Of a DNA stretch of 64,000 bases, positions 33,025 to 42,293 are shown one piece after another (position 1 is the stretch's first letter; each line of letters opens with the position of its first letter). Location: assembly GCA_002307295.1 (NCBI GenBank), contig DBTY01000042.1:1-64000 (forward strand), given 5' to 3'. Below the pieces are notes generated by a model. That model made no database searches. It saw nothing but the letters and a program-made list of their open reading frames with translations, and was not told where the DNA came from. Position numbers and translations under genes: made by a program. The DNA comes from Ignavibacteriales bacterium UBA1304. GTDB lineage: Bacteria; Bacteroidota; Ignavibacteria; Ignavibacteriales; Ignavibacteriaceae.

Positions 33025-36000
33025 TTATACTAATTCTTTCCCGGCTCCAATTTTTTTAGTTTTATCTGATTCAACATTTACACGGAATTGAGTAACAAGA
33101 TTTTCTAGATTCAAAGTCAGTCTGTTAAGATCTTCTGAAGCCCTTGCAATCTGATGAGTGCCCTGTGCGCTTTCTTGAGTAACATTGCTAATGGCTTCAA
33201 TATTTTTACTTATTTGTTCAGCTGCCGAAGATTGCTGTTCGCTTGCGGCGGCAACCTGAGTAACAATATCTACCACTTTGCCGGCGCCTTCAATTATCTT
33301 CTTGAGCGATTCGCCTGCAAGATCCGCTTTCTGTTTGCCAATCTCAACTTCCTTAGTTCCTTGCTGCATCGATTCAACAGCTTCCTTCGTATCCTTTTGT
33401 ATTTTCTTTATCATTGTAGCAATTTCTTTAGTAGCCTTGGTGGTTCTTTCGGCTAATTTTCTTACTTCATCTGCCACAACTGCAAATCCTCTGCCTTGTT
33501 CTCCGGCTCTTGCCGCCTCTATAGCCGCGTTCAAAGCAAGCAGGTTTGTCTGATCGGCAATATCGTTAATTACCTGAACAATCTCGCCAATCTGATCGCT
33601 GCTCTTACCCAATGCCTGCACAGTCTCGGCTGATTTTTTAACCACGCCCGATATTCTGTTCATGCCTTCAATTGTTTCAGTCACTACAGCGCCGCCTTCT
33701 TTAGCTTTTACGCCGGATTCTTTTGCTGTTTCAGCCGCAAAGGAAGCGTTCTTTGTATTTTCAAGAATCGTTTTTGTCATTTGCTCAACAGCGCTTGCAA
33801 CTTCATTAGCCTGTTGCGTTTGTTCCTGCGCTCCCGCCGCCATTTCTTCCGCGCTTGAAGATATTTGGTTGCTTGCGCTGGCAGTAGCCGACACAGCCTC
33901 GTTAACGTCTTCAATCGCTTTGCCTAACGACTCGCCAACTGCATTGATGCTGTTTTTAATTAGCTGATGATCGCCTTTATAAGAACTTGTTATGCGCACC
34001 GTTAAATCGCCGGTCGCCATTTGTTCTAATGTTTTTACGCCTTCAGTAATTGGAGCTATAGCTGCGTCTAATGTATTGTTTACTCCGTCAATAATTTTTC
34101 TATATTCGCCGTTATGTTTAGAAGCGTCAGCGCGAACTGAAAGCCTTCCTTCAACTGCGGTTTCAGATAGAATATTGGCGTCTTGTACTACTGCATTAAT
34201 TGAGTCTATGCAGGTGTTCAGGTTATTTTTAAGCGTATTGAAATCGCCGTTAAACGTTTCTGTTATTTTTTCTGAAAGATCGCCTTTACTAACTTTATCT
34301 ATATATTTAGCAGCAATATTTAACGGAGCTACAACTGCGTCAAGAGTTTTGTTTACTCCGTCGACAATTACTTTAAAATCTCCGCTATGTTTATTTATAT
34401 CGGCTCTTTCTGATAATCTTCCGTCTAAAGCAGAATGAGTAAGGTTATTCACATCTTCTGCCATAGCCTTGATATTCGTCATCATTTCTATAAGAACTGG
34501 AACCAGTTTATCATTATCGCTTCGTTTGCCTACTTTCTTTAGGCCTTCTAATTCTTTTAAATCTCCGAGCGATATCTCATGCATTATTTTCTGAATATTC
34601 TCCAATCTTTCCATTACAGAATTTACAGATTCTGCCGTTGTGGCATAAATGCCCTGATATTTCCCGGTTACTTTAGAAGTAAAGTCGTTGACTGAAACTT
34701 TCTTTAATACATTTGACGACTCTTCCAGTCCGGCTAACCCGTCTATACAGGAGTTTATACTTTCTTTAATCTCGTTAAAATCGCCTTTTGCGTCGTCAGT
34801 AATCTTTTCAGGAATTTCGCCCTGACCGATTCTGCTGATATATTCTGCCGATAAACGCAAAGGCTGAATAACAGTTTCTAATGTATTATTAAAGCCAATG
34901 ATTACGTCTTTATAAGCTCCCTGGAATTTATCCTGCTGACCGCGCGCTGAAAGATTACCTTCAACGGCTTTTTGAGTAAGGCTGATTGTTTCATCTACAA
35001 GGCTCTGCAAGTTATTCTTTAGCAAGTCAAGTTTTTCATTTGCAATAGCCTGTTTGCCTGGGAATTTTTCAAGCGTAGACGATAAGTCGCCTTCAGCATA
35101 CAATGAAAGAACGTCTAATATTTTTGTAGTATTTGTAACGTAAAGATTAACCGATTCATTTACTCCTGAAGCCATTTTTTTGTATGCGCCCTGGAATTTT
35201 TCCACTGGTATATTTGCCTCAGTATCCCCGGCTTTTTGACCGAGATACATTTTGTTCATTTCGTCAATTACTCCGTTTAAAGAATCGAAGCAGATATTAA
35301 GGTTATTCTTTATTGCGTTGTAATCGCCTTTATATTCTTCCGTAATTTTTTCAGGAATATCGCCTTTACTAATACGGTCTACATAAGTAGCGGCCATATT
35401 TAATGGGTTAATAACCGCATCAAGAGTGCTGTTAATTCCTTCAATTATATCTTTATAACCGCCTTCAAATCCGGCTGTGTTGCCTCTTAAAGTCAAATTG
35501 CCTTCGCTTGTGCTTTGCGTTAAGATTGTTATTTCTGCAACTAGACTTTTAATTGTTTGGCGCATTTTGTTCATACTCTTGGCAAGCACGTCTTTGTCCG
35601 ATTTAATTTCTACATTAGCAGAAAGCTCGCCTTTAGAGATTTTTTCTGCAAATACGGCATGTTCTTTAATATTATGCACCAGCACGGCAAAAGATTTGAC
35701 TAAATCGCCTACTTCGTCATTGGAATCATAATTCAGATCAACGTCGTAATTTCCTTCAGCTACGTCGCCGACAATTCTCTTAAGCTCGCTAAGCGGTTTT
35801 GAAATAGTTGGAGCCAGATAAAAAGCGCATACGATAAATATAATCAAGCCTAACAACATGCCTATAAAAGATATTGTATAAGATGAAGTGGTGGCGCTTC
35901 GTATTGAGTTTTCTAGCTTTACAGATTTATCGGAAAGGAGAGTGATTATCTGATCTGATTTTTTTATTAGTTGAGTTCCTACGTCTTCGCCCGAAGTGGT

Positions 36001-36450
36001 CACAATATCAATTGCCATATCGTATGATTGAGTAACCGAAGCGCTTAATATAGCGTCTGCAACTAAGCTTTTATAATTCCCCCAAATCTGACCGACAGCA
36101 ATAAAATCTTTTTGTACTTCCGGATTAGCGCTGTCTTTTGCAAGAGAATCCAGCTGAACGTCAATTGATTTTTTTATTTGTTCATAAGCTTGTACATTAT
36201 CCTGAAACTGCCCTTTGAAATTCGGCATAGAGAGTTTCATCATAATAAACTGAACTTTTAGGAACTTTGAGTATACTTCGTCTATGTTTTCTTTTGGTTT
36301 TACAAATTCTTCAGTAATTGCTTCTTTTGCCTTTGAAATATTCCGTATTGAAATGAAACCGGAAACCGCAATTATTGTTGAGACTATTGCAAGCGCAAGT
36401 AAACCGGCCTGGATCTTGCGTACAAATTTCATGTTCTTCAAGAAATCCAT
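33025..36450 (-). CDS. Methyl-accepting chemotaxis protein with a poly-HAMP array
   Basis: Membrane chemoreceptor of 1141 residues. The ATG at 36450 is chosen over one 30 nt upstream because GGAG precedes it. A transmembrane helix near residues 9-32 and a second near 194-216 flank a helical periplasmic sensor of the four-helix-bundle type. Then follow about 14 HAMP-like units (recurring SKGDIPEKITEEYKGDYNAI and EGNLSARGQQDKFQGAYKDV patterns) over some 620 residues. The last ~300 residues are the signalling hairpin with tip LLALNAAIEAARAGEQGRGF and VADEVRKLAERTTKA. The tail lacks the NWETF-type CheR-docking pentapeptide. It lies directly upstream of cheW and is the only receptor in the window. 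Confidence 0.93.
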   Translation of the reverse strand: MDFLKNMKFVRKIQAGLLALAIVSTIIAVSGFISIRNISKAKEAITEEFVKPKENIDEVYSKFLKVQFIMMKLSMPNFKGQFQDNVQAYEQIKKSIDVQLDSLAKDSANPEVQKDFIAVGQIWGNYKSLVADAILSASVTQSYDMAIDIVTTSGEDVGTQLIKKSDQIITLLSDKSVKLENSIRSATTSSYTISFIGMLLGLIIFIVCAFYLAPTISKPLSELKRIVGDVAEGNYDVDLNYDSNDEVGDLVKSFAVLVHNIKEHAVFAEKISKGELSANVEIKSDKDVLAKSMNKMRQTIKSLVAEITILTQSTSEGNLTLRGNTAGFEGGYKDIIEGINSTLDAVINPLNMAATYVDRISKGDIPEKITEEYKGDYNAIKNNLNICFDSLNGVIDEMNKMYLGQKAGDTEANIPVEKFQGAYKKMASGVNESVNLYVTNTTKILDVLSLYAEGDLSSTLEKFPGKQAIANEKLDLLKNNLQSLVDETISLTQKAVEGNLSARGQQDKFQGAYKDVIIGFNNTLETVIQPLRLSAEYISRIGQGEIPEKITDDAKGDFNEIKESINSCIDGLAGLEESSNVLKKVSVNDFTSKVTGKYQGIYATTAESVNSVMERLENIQKIMHEISLGDLKELEGLKKVGKRSDNDKLVPVLIEMMTNIKAMAEDVNNLTHSALDGRLSERADINKHSGDFKVIVDGVNKTLDAVVAPLNIAAKYIDKVSKGDLSEKITETFNGDFNTLKNNLNTCIDSINAVVQDANILSETAVEGRLSVRADASKHNGEYRKIIDGVNNTLDAAIAPITEGVKTLEQMATGDLTVRITSSYKGDHQLIKNSINAVGESLGKAIEDVNEAVSATASASNQISSSAEEMAAGAQEQTQQANEVASAVEQMTKTILENTKNASFAAETAKESGVKAKEGGAVVTETIEGMNRISGVVKKSAETVQALGKSSDQIGEIVQVINDIADQTNLLALNAAIEAARAGEQGRGFAVVADEVRKLAERTTKATKEIATMIKKIQKDTKEAVESMQQGTKEVEIGKQKADLAGESLKKIIEGAGKVVDIVTQVAAASEQQSSAAEQISKNIEAISNVTQESAQGTHQIARASEDLNRLTLNLENLVTQFRVNVESDKTKKIGAGKELV

Positions 36451-36522
36451 TTTCTTTTCTCCGAATTGATTATTTTTCAAAATATTATATAGAAAATGGA
36501 ACTACCAATATTAGATAGCCCC

Positions 36523-36549
36523 TACGTTCTCTGATCCTGTATGAACGTA
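36523..36549. repeat. Inverted repeat in the receptor-gene leader
   Basis: TACGTTC and GAACGTA are perfect 7-bp arms separated by 13 bp, lying between the TonB-like gene and the receptor gene. Neither strand shows a following T tract. It could be an operator half-site pair or a leader hairpin; chance is also possible. Confidence 0.35.
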
Positions 36550-36570
36550 ACTCCTTAGTAAAATGCCTCT

Positions 36571-36996
36571 TTACATTTTAAATACAATTGGAAGCGATAG
36601 TTTTACTTTTATTGGGGAGCCTTTACTTTTCCCAGGAGTGAACTTGCATGATTTAACAGCTTTTATTGCCGCTTCATCGCAACCGGCGCCAATGCCTCTG
36701 ATTACTTTTACTTCGTCAACTCCGCCGTGTTCATTTACCATTACTAGTACATATACCTTTCCTTCAATGCCGTTTTTTCTTGCCATTTCAGGATAAGTTA
36801 TCTTCTTTACTATCGAAGACATTCCGCCTACTGGTTCTGGCATTACTTCTGCAAATGCAGCATACGGATCTTCTGGGTTCAGCAGCATATTTGATGCTAG
36901 GGTGTGTTTTATTTCGGTTAAGCCCGAAAGAGCTATAATTAATGTGAAACAAACTATTTGGGACAGTTTTATAGAATAGCGCAATTTATCCTCCAT
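36571..36996 (-). CDS. TonB C-terminal domain protein
   Basis: A 141-residue protein with one hydrophobic N-terminal segment (IVCFTLIIALSGLTEI, about 14-29) and a TonB C-terminal domain from about 65 on: YPEMARKNGIEGKVYVLVMV, then HGGVDEVKVIRGIGAGCDEAA and CKFTPGKSKG. TonB proteins pass inner-membrane energy to outer-membrane transporters. The usual long Pro/Lys-rich periplasmic spacer is absent. The sequence ATGGAGGATAAATTG at the start contains a GGAGG five bases before a TTG, so translation may begin at that TTG (36984) and yield 137 residues. It lies upstream of the receptor gene with a 120-bp gap. No ExbB/ExbD genes are nearby. Confidence 0.85.
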   Translation of the reverse strand: MEDKLRYSIKLSQIVCFTLIIALSGLTEIKHTLASNMLLNPEDPYAAFAEVMPEPVGGMSSIVKKITYPEMARKNGIEGKVYVLVMVNEHGGVDEVKVIRGIGAGCDEAAIKAVKSCKFTPGKSKGSPIKVKLSLPIVFKM

Positions 36997-37248
36997 GATG
37001 AATATATAATTACATTTTATTATCGGGGATAATTCTTAAAAGTTTAGCCCTCTTTTAACTTTTTTTGGAGATTTGTAAATGTATTTTTTTCGGTATGACT
37101 AATTTTTACTTTATACGCAGATTAAGCATTTTGCGCCGCGCAAAAAAAGTAGTATTTATGCGTACGACAAAATCAATTTTACTAACTTAGCATTTGAACT
37201 AAAAAATTTATGTTTGTAAATCAATAAGATTTACGGAAGCGAAACGTA

Positions 37249-39732
37249 TTATCCTCGGTTTTTTAAGGCCTCTTTAAGAATGTTTATTATCTGCTCCCTG
37301 TCAAAAGGCTTTGGCAGATAGTAAGTCATCCCCTGTTCTATAAGGCGTTCTTTATCGCCAGTCATTGCATATCCAGTTATCGCAATTATTGGAACCTTCT
37401 TATATCCAGGCAGCGTTTTTATCTTACCGGCAGCTTCTACGCCGGTTATTCCGGGTCCCAAATTAATATCCATCAGAATTGCGTCATATGTCTTCAGCGA
37501 GGCCATTTTTATTGCGCTTATTCCATCTTCTGTCTGTTCAATATCGTATAAATCTTTTAGGAATATCGTCGCTACATCCTGATTGATTGCATTATCTTCG
37601 ACAAGCAATATTGATGGGCGTTTCCCGCTTTTATGCGATTTTATTTTCTGTTCAATCTTTTCTTTATAAGCATCGTTTCCAGATTTTTTAACTACCCCCG
37701 GAAGTATGACTGTAAATACCGAGCCTTTGCCAAGCTCGCTTTCAACAAATATTTGTCCGTTTAGTAGCCTGACCATTTTTTTTACAAGGGTTAGTCCTAA
37801 ACCTGAACCTTCATATCTTCGGCCGATTCCCTCGCTCACTTGTCTAAATGCGTCGTAAATAAAATCATAATAATTTTTTGAGATCCCTATTCCGGTATCG
37901 CTAACGCAAAAAACTCCCCAGGAGCTATCGTTTTCTTCTTTTATAGAAATAGTAATAGTAACGTTTCCTTTTTCTGTATATTTAATTGCGTTATCAAGAA
38001 GATTATTAATAATCTGTTCAAAAAGTCTTTTGTCCGTCCTGATAAAAATATTGTCTTCTTCCATTATCAGGTTAAAGTCTATATTTTTTTCTGATGCAAG
38101 ATTTTTATAAAGACCGGAAAACGCTCCCAAAATATCCATAAGATCGTATTCTTCAATATTTATTTTTGGAACGCTTGATTCAAGCAGAGACAGATCAAGA
38201 ATCGAATTTATAGTATTCATCAGCCTTTTGCCTGAAGCCAGAATTTTCATATTCATATCTTTAAGAAATGGATCCGATAATTCTTCATTAAGTATTTGGG
38301 AAAAGCCCAGAATACCGTTCATTGGCGTTCTAAGTTCGTGACTCATATTTGCCATCAGCGAAGACTTCATCCTACTCGCTTCTTCAGCGGCGTCTTTAGC
38401 CTTAATCAGAGCTTCTTCGGAAAGTTTTTGTTCGGTAATATCTTCCACCATTCCTAGCCCCAGCTTCGGTTTTCCGTCAGCATGGTGAATCAAAGTGCTT
38501 GTAAGTTTGCCCCAAACAATTCTGCCAGATTTATGCACATAACGTTTTTGAGTCTGGAACTGATAACTTTCATTATCAGAGTTTTCAGTCAGCCCGCTTT
38601 CTTCCTGGTCTTTGTCAATATCGTCCGGATAAGTAAGGTCTGCAAACGTATACATTTTTAGTTCGTTTTCGGAATATCCAAGCATATCCAAAAACGCTTT
38701 GTTCGCTTCAATAATTTTGCCGTCAAGCCCGGTAAGAGCCATGCCTGTTCCGGCTTTTTCAAAAATTGTTCTAAAATGTTTTTCGCTCTCTACCAGAGCC
38801 TTTTCGGATTGTTTACGCTCTGTGATATCCATAAAGCTAACTAAGTAGCAATCTTTTTCGCCAATAGAAACATTGGAAACTGTACGGAGTATTGGAACAA
38901 AAGAGCCGTCCGCCCTTTTTAACAGGCACTCTAAATTTCCTGATTTGTCAAAAAGATTGCCATTTAAAAAGCTTTCCGGCTCCTGCATTATGCCGAAGTC
39001 TCTTCGTTTATGTCCAATTAATTTTTCTTTACTTATTCCTGTAATTTGCTGAGCGGCAAGGTTTGCATCCAGCACTTTGTTATTTTCTTTATCAATTATC
39101 ATAATTCCGGTTTGCACAGAATCGATAACCGCTTTTAATTCTCTTTCGCTTTGCTCTATCTTTTTTGTTCTAAGAACTATTTTTTGTTCAAGCGCGCTTT
39201 GAATTCCATTTATTTTTTTTACTAATCGCACGCTGTAAAGTAATGACGCATATTGATTTGAATGAAGCTTGCAAAGACTTATCATTAGCTGCTCCAAAGC
39301 AAAATGGTTCTCTTTGCATTGCAAAATAACTACCCCTGTTATTCCAACCGGACTTACTAACGGAATAATAAAAACTGGTTTTTCTTTATATGCCCCGTTT
39401 TTCAACTTCCACAATACTATATTCCCAGTTTCAAGAGCCTCTGCCAATCCATTTTCTTCAACTAAAAGATTGAAAATATCTTCTACTTTTTTCGGCTCTT
39501 TAGGCGGAATAGTAGAGCTTAAGTGAAACTCCGCAGTATCCTGATCGAAAAGGAACAAAGAAGCGGAATTAGCGCCAGGAAAGCATAAAAATACTTTTAG
39601 TCCTTCATTCATAATTTCTGAAACAGACTCGTTCTTTGTTCTTTCGGAATCAAAAGTAAGCATAGCGCTAAGGAAATCCCGCCATGCGGAATCTTTAACT
39701 CTATCGCCCTTACTTTTTTCAGTTGAAATCAT
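37249..39732 (-). CDS. Hybrid sensor histidine kinase with two PAS domains
   Basis: An 827-residue cytoplasmic kinase with no membrane helix. Residues about 30-170 resemble a GAF-type sensor (FLCFPGANSASLFLFDQD). After a short coiled coil come two PAS domains, about 195-310 (QTGIMIIDKENNKVLDAN) and 315-440 (IFEKAGTGMALTGLDGKI), each followed by a PAC-like strand pair. The HisKA H-box is MSHELRTPMNGILGFS. The ATPase has DNAIKYTEKGN, DTGIGI and GSGLGLTLVKK. The C-terminal receiver carries ILLVEDNAINQDVAT and the acceptor Asp in ILMDINLG. The internal receiver suggests a phosphorelay. It follows the HDOD gene by 36 nt. Confidence 0.92.
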   Translation of the reverse strand: MISTEKSKGDRVKDSAWRDFLSAMLTFDSERTKNESVSEIMNEGLKVFLCFPGANSASLFLFDQDTAEFHLSSTIPPKEPKKVEDIFNLLVEENGLAEALETGNIVLWKLKNGAYKEKPVFIIPLVSPVGITGVVILQCKENHFALEQLMISLCKLHSNQYASLLYSVRLVKKINGIQSALEQKIVLRTKKIEQSERELKAVIDSVQTGIMIIDKENNKVLDANLAAQQITGISKEKLIGHKRRDFGIMQEPESFLNGNLFDKSGNLECLLKRADGSFVPILRTVSNVSIGEKDCYLVSFMDITERKQSEKALVESEKHFRTIFEKAGTGMALTGLDGKIIEANKAFLDMLGYSENELKMYTFADLTYPDDIDKDQEESGLTENSDNESYQFQTQKRYVHKSGRIVWGKLTSTLIHHADGKPKLGLGMVEDITEQKLSEEALIKAKDAAEEASRMKSSLMANMSHELRTPMNGILGFSQILNEELSDPFLKDMNMKILASGKRLMNTINSILDLSLLESSVPKINIEEYDLMDILGAFSGLYKNLASEKNIDFNLIMEEDNIFIRTDKRLFEQIINNLLDNAIKYTEKGNVTITISIKEENDSSWGVFCVSDTGIGISKNYYDFIYDAFRQVSEGIGRRYEGSGLGLTLVKKMVRLLNGQIFVESELGKGSVFTVILPGVVKKSGNDAYKEKIEQKIKSHKSGKRPSILLVEDNAINQDVATIFLKDLYDIEQTEDGISAIKMASLKTYDAILMDINLGPGITGVEAAGKIKTLPGYKKVPIIAITGYAMTGDKERLIEQGMTYYLPKPFDREQIINILKEALKNRG

Positions 39733-39768
39733 AATATATTCCCAAAATATTTCATACGGCGCGCTGTA

Positions 39769-40617
39769 CTATTCGGAAAGTAAAAGACTAACCGTTTTTT
39801 CATAATCAGCCATAATAATTTTCGATAATTTATAAAATACATCGTCAGGCAAATTTAAGATATCCCAGGCTTTGAGGTTTGGCTCATAAATTACATCATC
39901 TCCTGAGTGCCCCAATTCTATCATTTTGGCAAATACGTCTGCAATATGCACAGTAGATACGAGCTTTTCATATTTGCCTGTAATAGGGCCCAACTGATGA
40001 TATTTAATTGCATGCACTATATTAGGCGAAAGACGCCATTTTTCTGCGACTGCCGAACCAACCATACAATGATCTACGCCAAATACTTGTAATTCTGCTT
40101 TGCTTAAAGATAAATTTTGTTCTTCTACTAATCTAAGAACCTCGGCATATTCATTGCTGGCATAAATATAAAAGAAAAGCTTGCCGATATCGTGCAATAT
40201 TCCCGATATAAAATAACTCTCTAAATTTGTTAACCCTGTCTCTTTACCAATAGCTCGCGTAATAATCCCCACGCCTATAGAGTGCGCCCAAAAGTCTACC
40301 GGCCTGAAATTTAACAATTTCTTCTCTTTAGAAAATAAGTTAATGATTGAAAGAGCTAGAACTATGTTTCGGATTTCATTAAATCCAAGGATCATTATAG
40401 CCTGCGAAATTGTATCGATTCTGCTTCTAAAACCATAGAAAGCCGAGTTTGCGACTTTTAAAACTTTAAATGCCGACGCCTGATCGCCAGATATTATTTT
40501 TGCTATCTCATCATTTGTAACTCTGGGATCGGCCAACGCATCAGAAATTGCTGAAAAAACTGTCGGAAGAGTAGGCAGTCTGCTGATGCCGTTATTTATT
40601 CTTTCAATTATCGTCAT
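39769..40617 (-). CDS. HDOD domain protein
   Basis: A protein of about 282 residues with an HDOD domain, a non-catalytic relative of HD phosphohydrolases used as a signalling output. The motifs ISRLPTLPTVFSAISDAL, ASAFKVLKVANSAFYG and ISGILHDIGKLFFY are typical; HDIGK is retained in a degenerate site. An ATG at 40641 would also open the frame, but the ATG at 40617 fits family starts (TIIERINNGISRLP) and cuts the overlap with the upstream gene to 14 nt. It probably works with the small partner upstream and the kinases around it. Confidence 0.9.
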   Translation of the reverse strand: MTIIERINNGISRLPTLPTVFSAISDALADPRVTNDEIAKIISGDQASAFKVLKVANSAFYGFRSRIDTISQAIMILGFNEIRNIVLALSIINLFSKEKKLLNFRPVDFWAHSIGVGIITRAIGKETGLTNLESYFISGILHDIGKLFFYIYASNEYAEVLRLVEEQNLSLSKAELQVFGVDHCMVGSAVAEKWRLSPNIVHAIKYHQLGPITGKYEKLVSTVHIADVFAKMIELGHSGDDVIYEPNLKAWDILNLPDDVFYKLSKIIMADYEKTVSLLLSE

Positions 40618-40969
40618 TTTTCTTTTTGCTGATTTTCTCAATAATTTGTCCTAAAGCTGCGTTATACATGCCCGTTTCGCTGGCATTTCTCGGGGTCCAG
40701 CACATTTTCTTTTTTAAATATTCTTCAGCCTGGTTTTTTATTCTTTCATCAAATCCCTCTAAAGGATCAACTTCCGCTGAGTTTACTATATCCCCCCCTA
40801 AAAAACCTTCAACAGTAACATATTTCACTCCCCATGTTTTTAATACCCGTTTATGTTTGTCAGTTATTTTTGTTCCTTCCGGCAAAATCATTTGACCAAA
40901 ACGGTTTACAATCGATTTAGCGACAACCATCCCCGACTGGACATTTTCAATTTCTATTATTTTTGCCAT
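40604..40969 (-). CDS. Small DUF3391-like partner protein of the HDOD gene
   Basis: A 121-residue protein. Its first half, VQSGMVVAKSIVNRFGQMIL and PEGTKITDKHKRVLKTWGV, resembles the small beta-rich domain that precedes HD-GYP domains in c-di-GMP phosphodiesterases. Here it stands alone and is followed by a helical, Lys-rich tail. It overlaps the HDOD gene, so the pair may represent a split two-domain protein. No enzymatic motif is present. The relation to HD-GYP partners is from pattern recognition and is moderately certain. Confidence 0.7.
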   Translation of the reverse strand: MAKIIEIENVQSGMVVAKSIVNRFGQMILPEGTKITDKHKRVLKTWGVKYVTVEGFLGGDIVNSAEVDPLEGFDERIKNQAEEYLKKKMCWTPRNASETGMYNAALGQIIEKISKKKNDDN

Positions 40970-40981
40970 AATGATTATTTC

Positions 40982-42268
40982 TTAATCTATTTTCAATTTG
41001 TTTGAAGCTGGAAGCATAAACTTCACCGTAGTTCCAATACCCAAATCGCTTTCTAATGAAAGCTTTCCGTTATTTTTTTCAATAATCTCTTTACAAATAA
41101 TAAGCCCTAATCCGCTGCCGCTTTCGTTATCCATTCCAGGAGTTTTCGTATTCACGTCAATTCTAAAAATATCTTCCATATTCTGCTCTCCAATTCCAAC
41201 GCCGGTATCTTTAATAATTACTTCAGCATATTTCCCATTTGAACTGCCAGAGATAATAATTTCGCCGTTTGGTTTATTAAACCGTATCGCATTATGGATT
41301 AGTTTGCTTAAAACAAGCCGCGCCATATCCGGATCGGCATATGAGTAAAAATTTTCAGCCGTCAGATTTGTAATTTTTATATTATACTTTTCTGATTCTT
41401 GTTTTAGCAGAACAAGCGAATATACTATTTCTTCGTATAAATCAAAAGTTTTAGGTTTGCAGATAGTCCGCTTTAACGTTAGGTTTGACCATTCTAACAG
41501 GCTTTCTATAAGATTATATATCCTTAGCGTAGCCGAATGATAATTTTCGATAAACGGTTTTATTTCTTCTTTGCTTAATTCGTCAAAATCGTCTAAGAGT
41601 ATATTCGTTATTCCTATCATTCCGTTAAACGGACTTTTCAAATCGTGCGATATTAACGAAAAGAACTTATCTTTAGCCTTATTAGAATTGTTTAATTCTT
41701 CCGATCTTTTTTTAACTGTTTCTTCTAAAAGAGCCTTTCCGTTTTTTAATAATTCTTCAGCGCGCGAGTGCCCGGTTACGTCTTTCCATATTTTTACAAT
41801 TCTTCTTACTTCCCCAAACGCCGAAATTAAAGGGAACATCGTAACTTCCAAAACCACGTTCCCATCGCTAAGCGGAGTATAAATAGGATTTTTTTTCGTG
41901 TTAATTACTTTTTTTATTTCTGTAGTAAAAACTTTTTTTTCGTTATATACGCTTTTTATATCTTCTATCATCGAGCTGTAAAATGGGTCGTTAAAAACGT
42001 TATATTTGCCAATAACATCGTCCATTTTTTCAAAGTCGAATACTCTTAGAAACGCTTCGTTAACAAGAGTAGTAGTTCCGTCCGAAGCTGATATTTCGAT
42101 AGGGAAGGGCATTTGCTGAATAATATTGAACGTCCAGTCTTTATTTTCGAGTAATATTCGTTCCGTTATATTTTGCTCAATACTCTTCGAAGAAAGAATT
42201 TCATTCTCTTTTTGCAGTTTTTCTATTTCTTGCACAAGCTGAGTTTTTGTTGGATCTTTAGCAACCAT
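40982..42268 (-). CDS. PAS-domain sensor histidine kinase
   Basis: A 428-residue soluble kinase. A short coiled coil (LVQEIEKLQKENEIL) leads into a PAS domain at about 45-170 (PFPIEISASDGTTTLVNEAF). The HisKA domain has H208 in FSLISHDLKSPFNG. The ATPase has a recognisable N box (LIHNAIRFNKPNGE), DTGVGIGEQ and GSGLGLIICKEI. No receiver domain or membrane helix. It is 12 nt upstream of the 121-residue gene and closely related to the kinase upstream of it, pointing to duplication. Confidence 0.92.
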   Translation of the reverse strand: MVAKDPTKTQLVQEIEKLQKENEILSSKSIEQNITERILLENKDWTFNIIQQMPFPIEISASDGTTTLVNEAFLRVFDFEKMDDVIGKYNVFNDPFYSSMIEDIKSVYNEKKVFTTEIKKVINTKKNPIYTPLSDGNVVLEVTMFPLISAFGEVRRIVKIWKDVTGHSRAEELLKNGKALLEETVKKRSEELNNSNKAKDKFFSLISHDLKSPFNGMIGITNILLDDFDELSKEEIKPFIENYHSATLRIYNLIESLLEWSNLTLKRTICKPKTFDLYEEIVYSLVLLKQESEKYNIKITNLTAENFYSYADPDMARLVLSKLIHNAIRFNKPNGEIIISGSSNGKYAEVIIKDTGVGIGEQNMEDIFRIDVNTKTPGMDNESGSGLGLIICKEIIEKNNGKLSLESDLGIGTTVKFMLPASNKLKID

Positions 42269-42293
42269 TTATAATTCTCGCAGGGATTTATAT

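Noticed and set aside
37216..37234. Terminator after the 827-residue kinase
   Set aside because: The 7-bp AT-rich stem GTAAATC/GATTTAC is not followed by a T tract on the minus strand.
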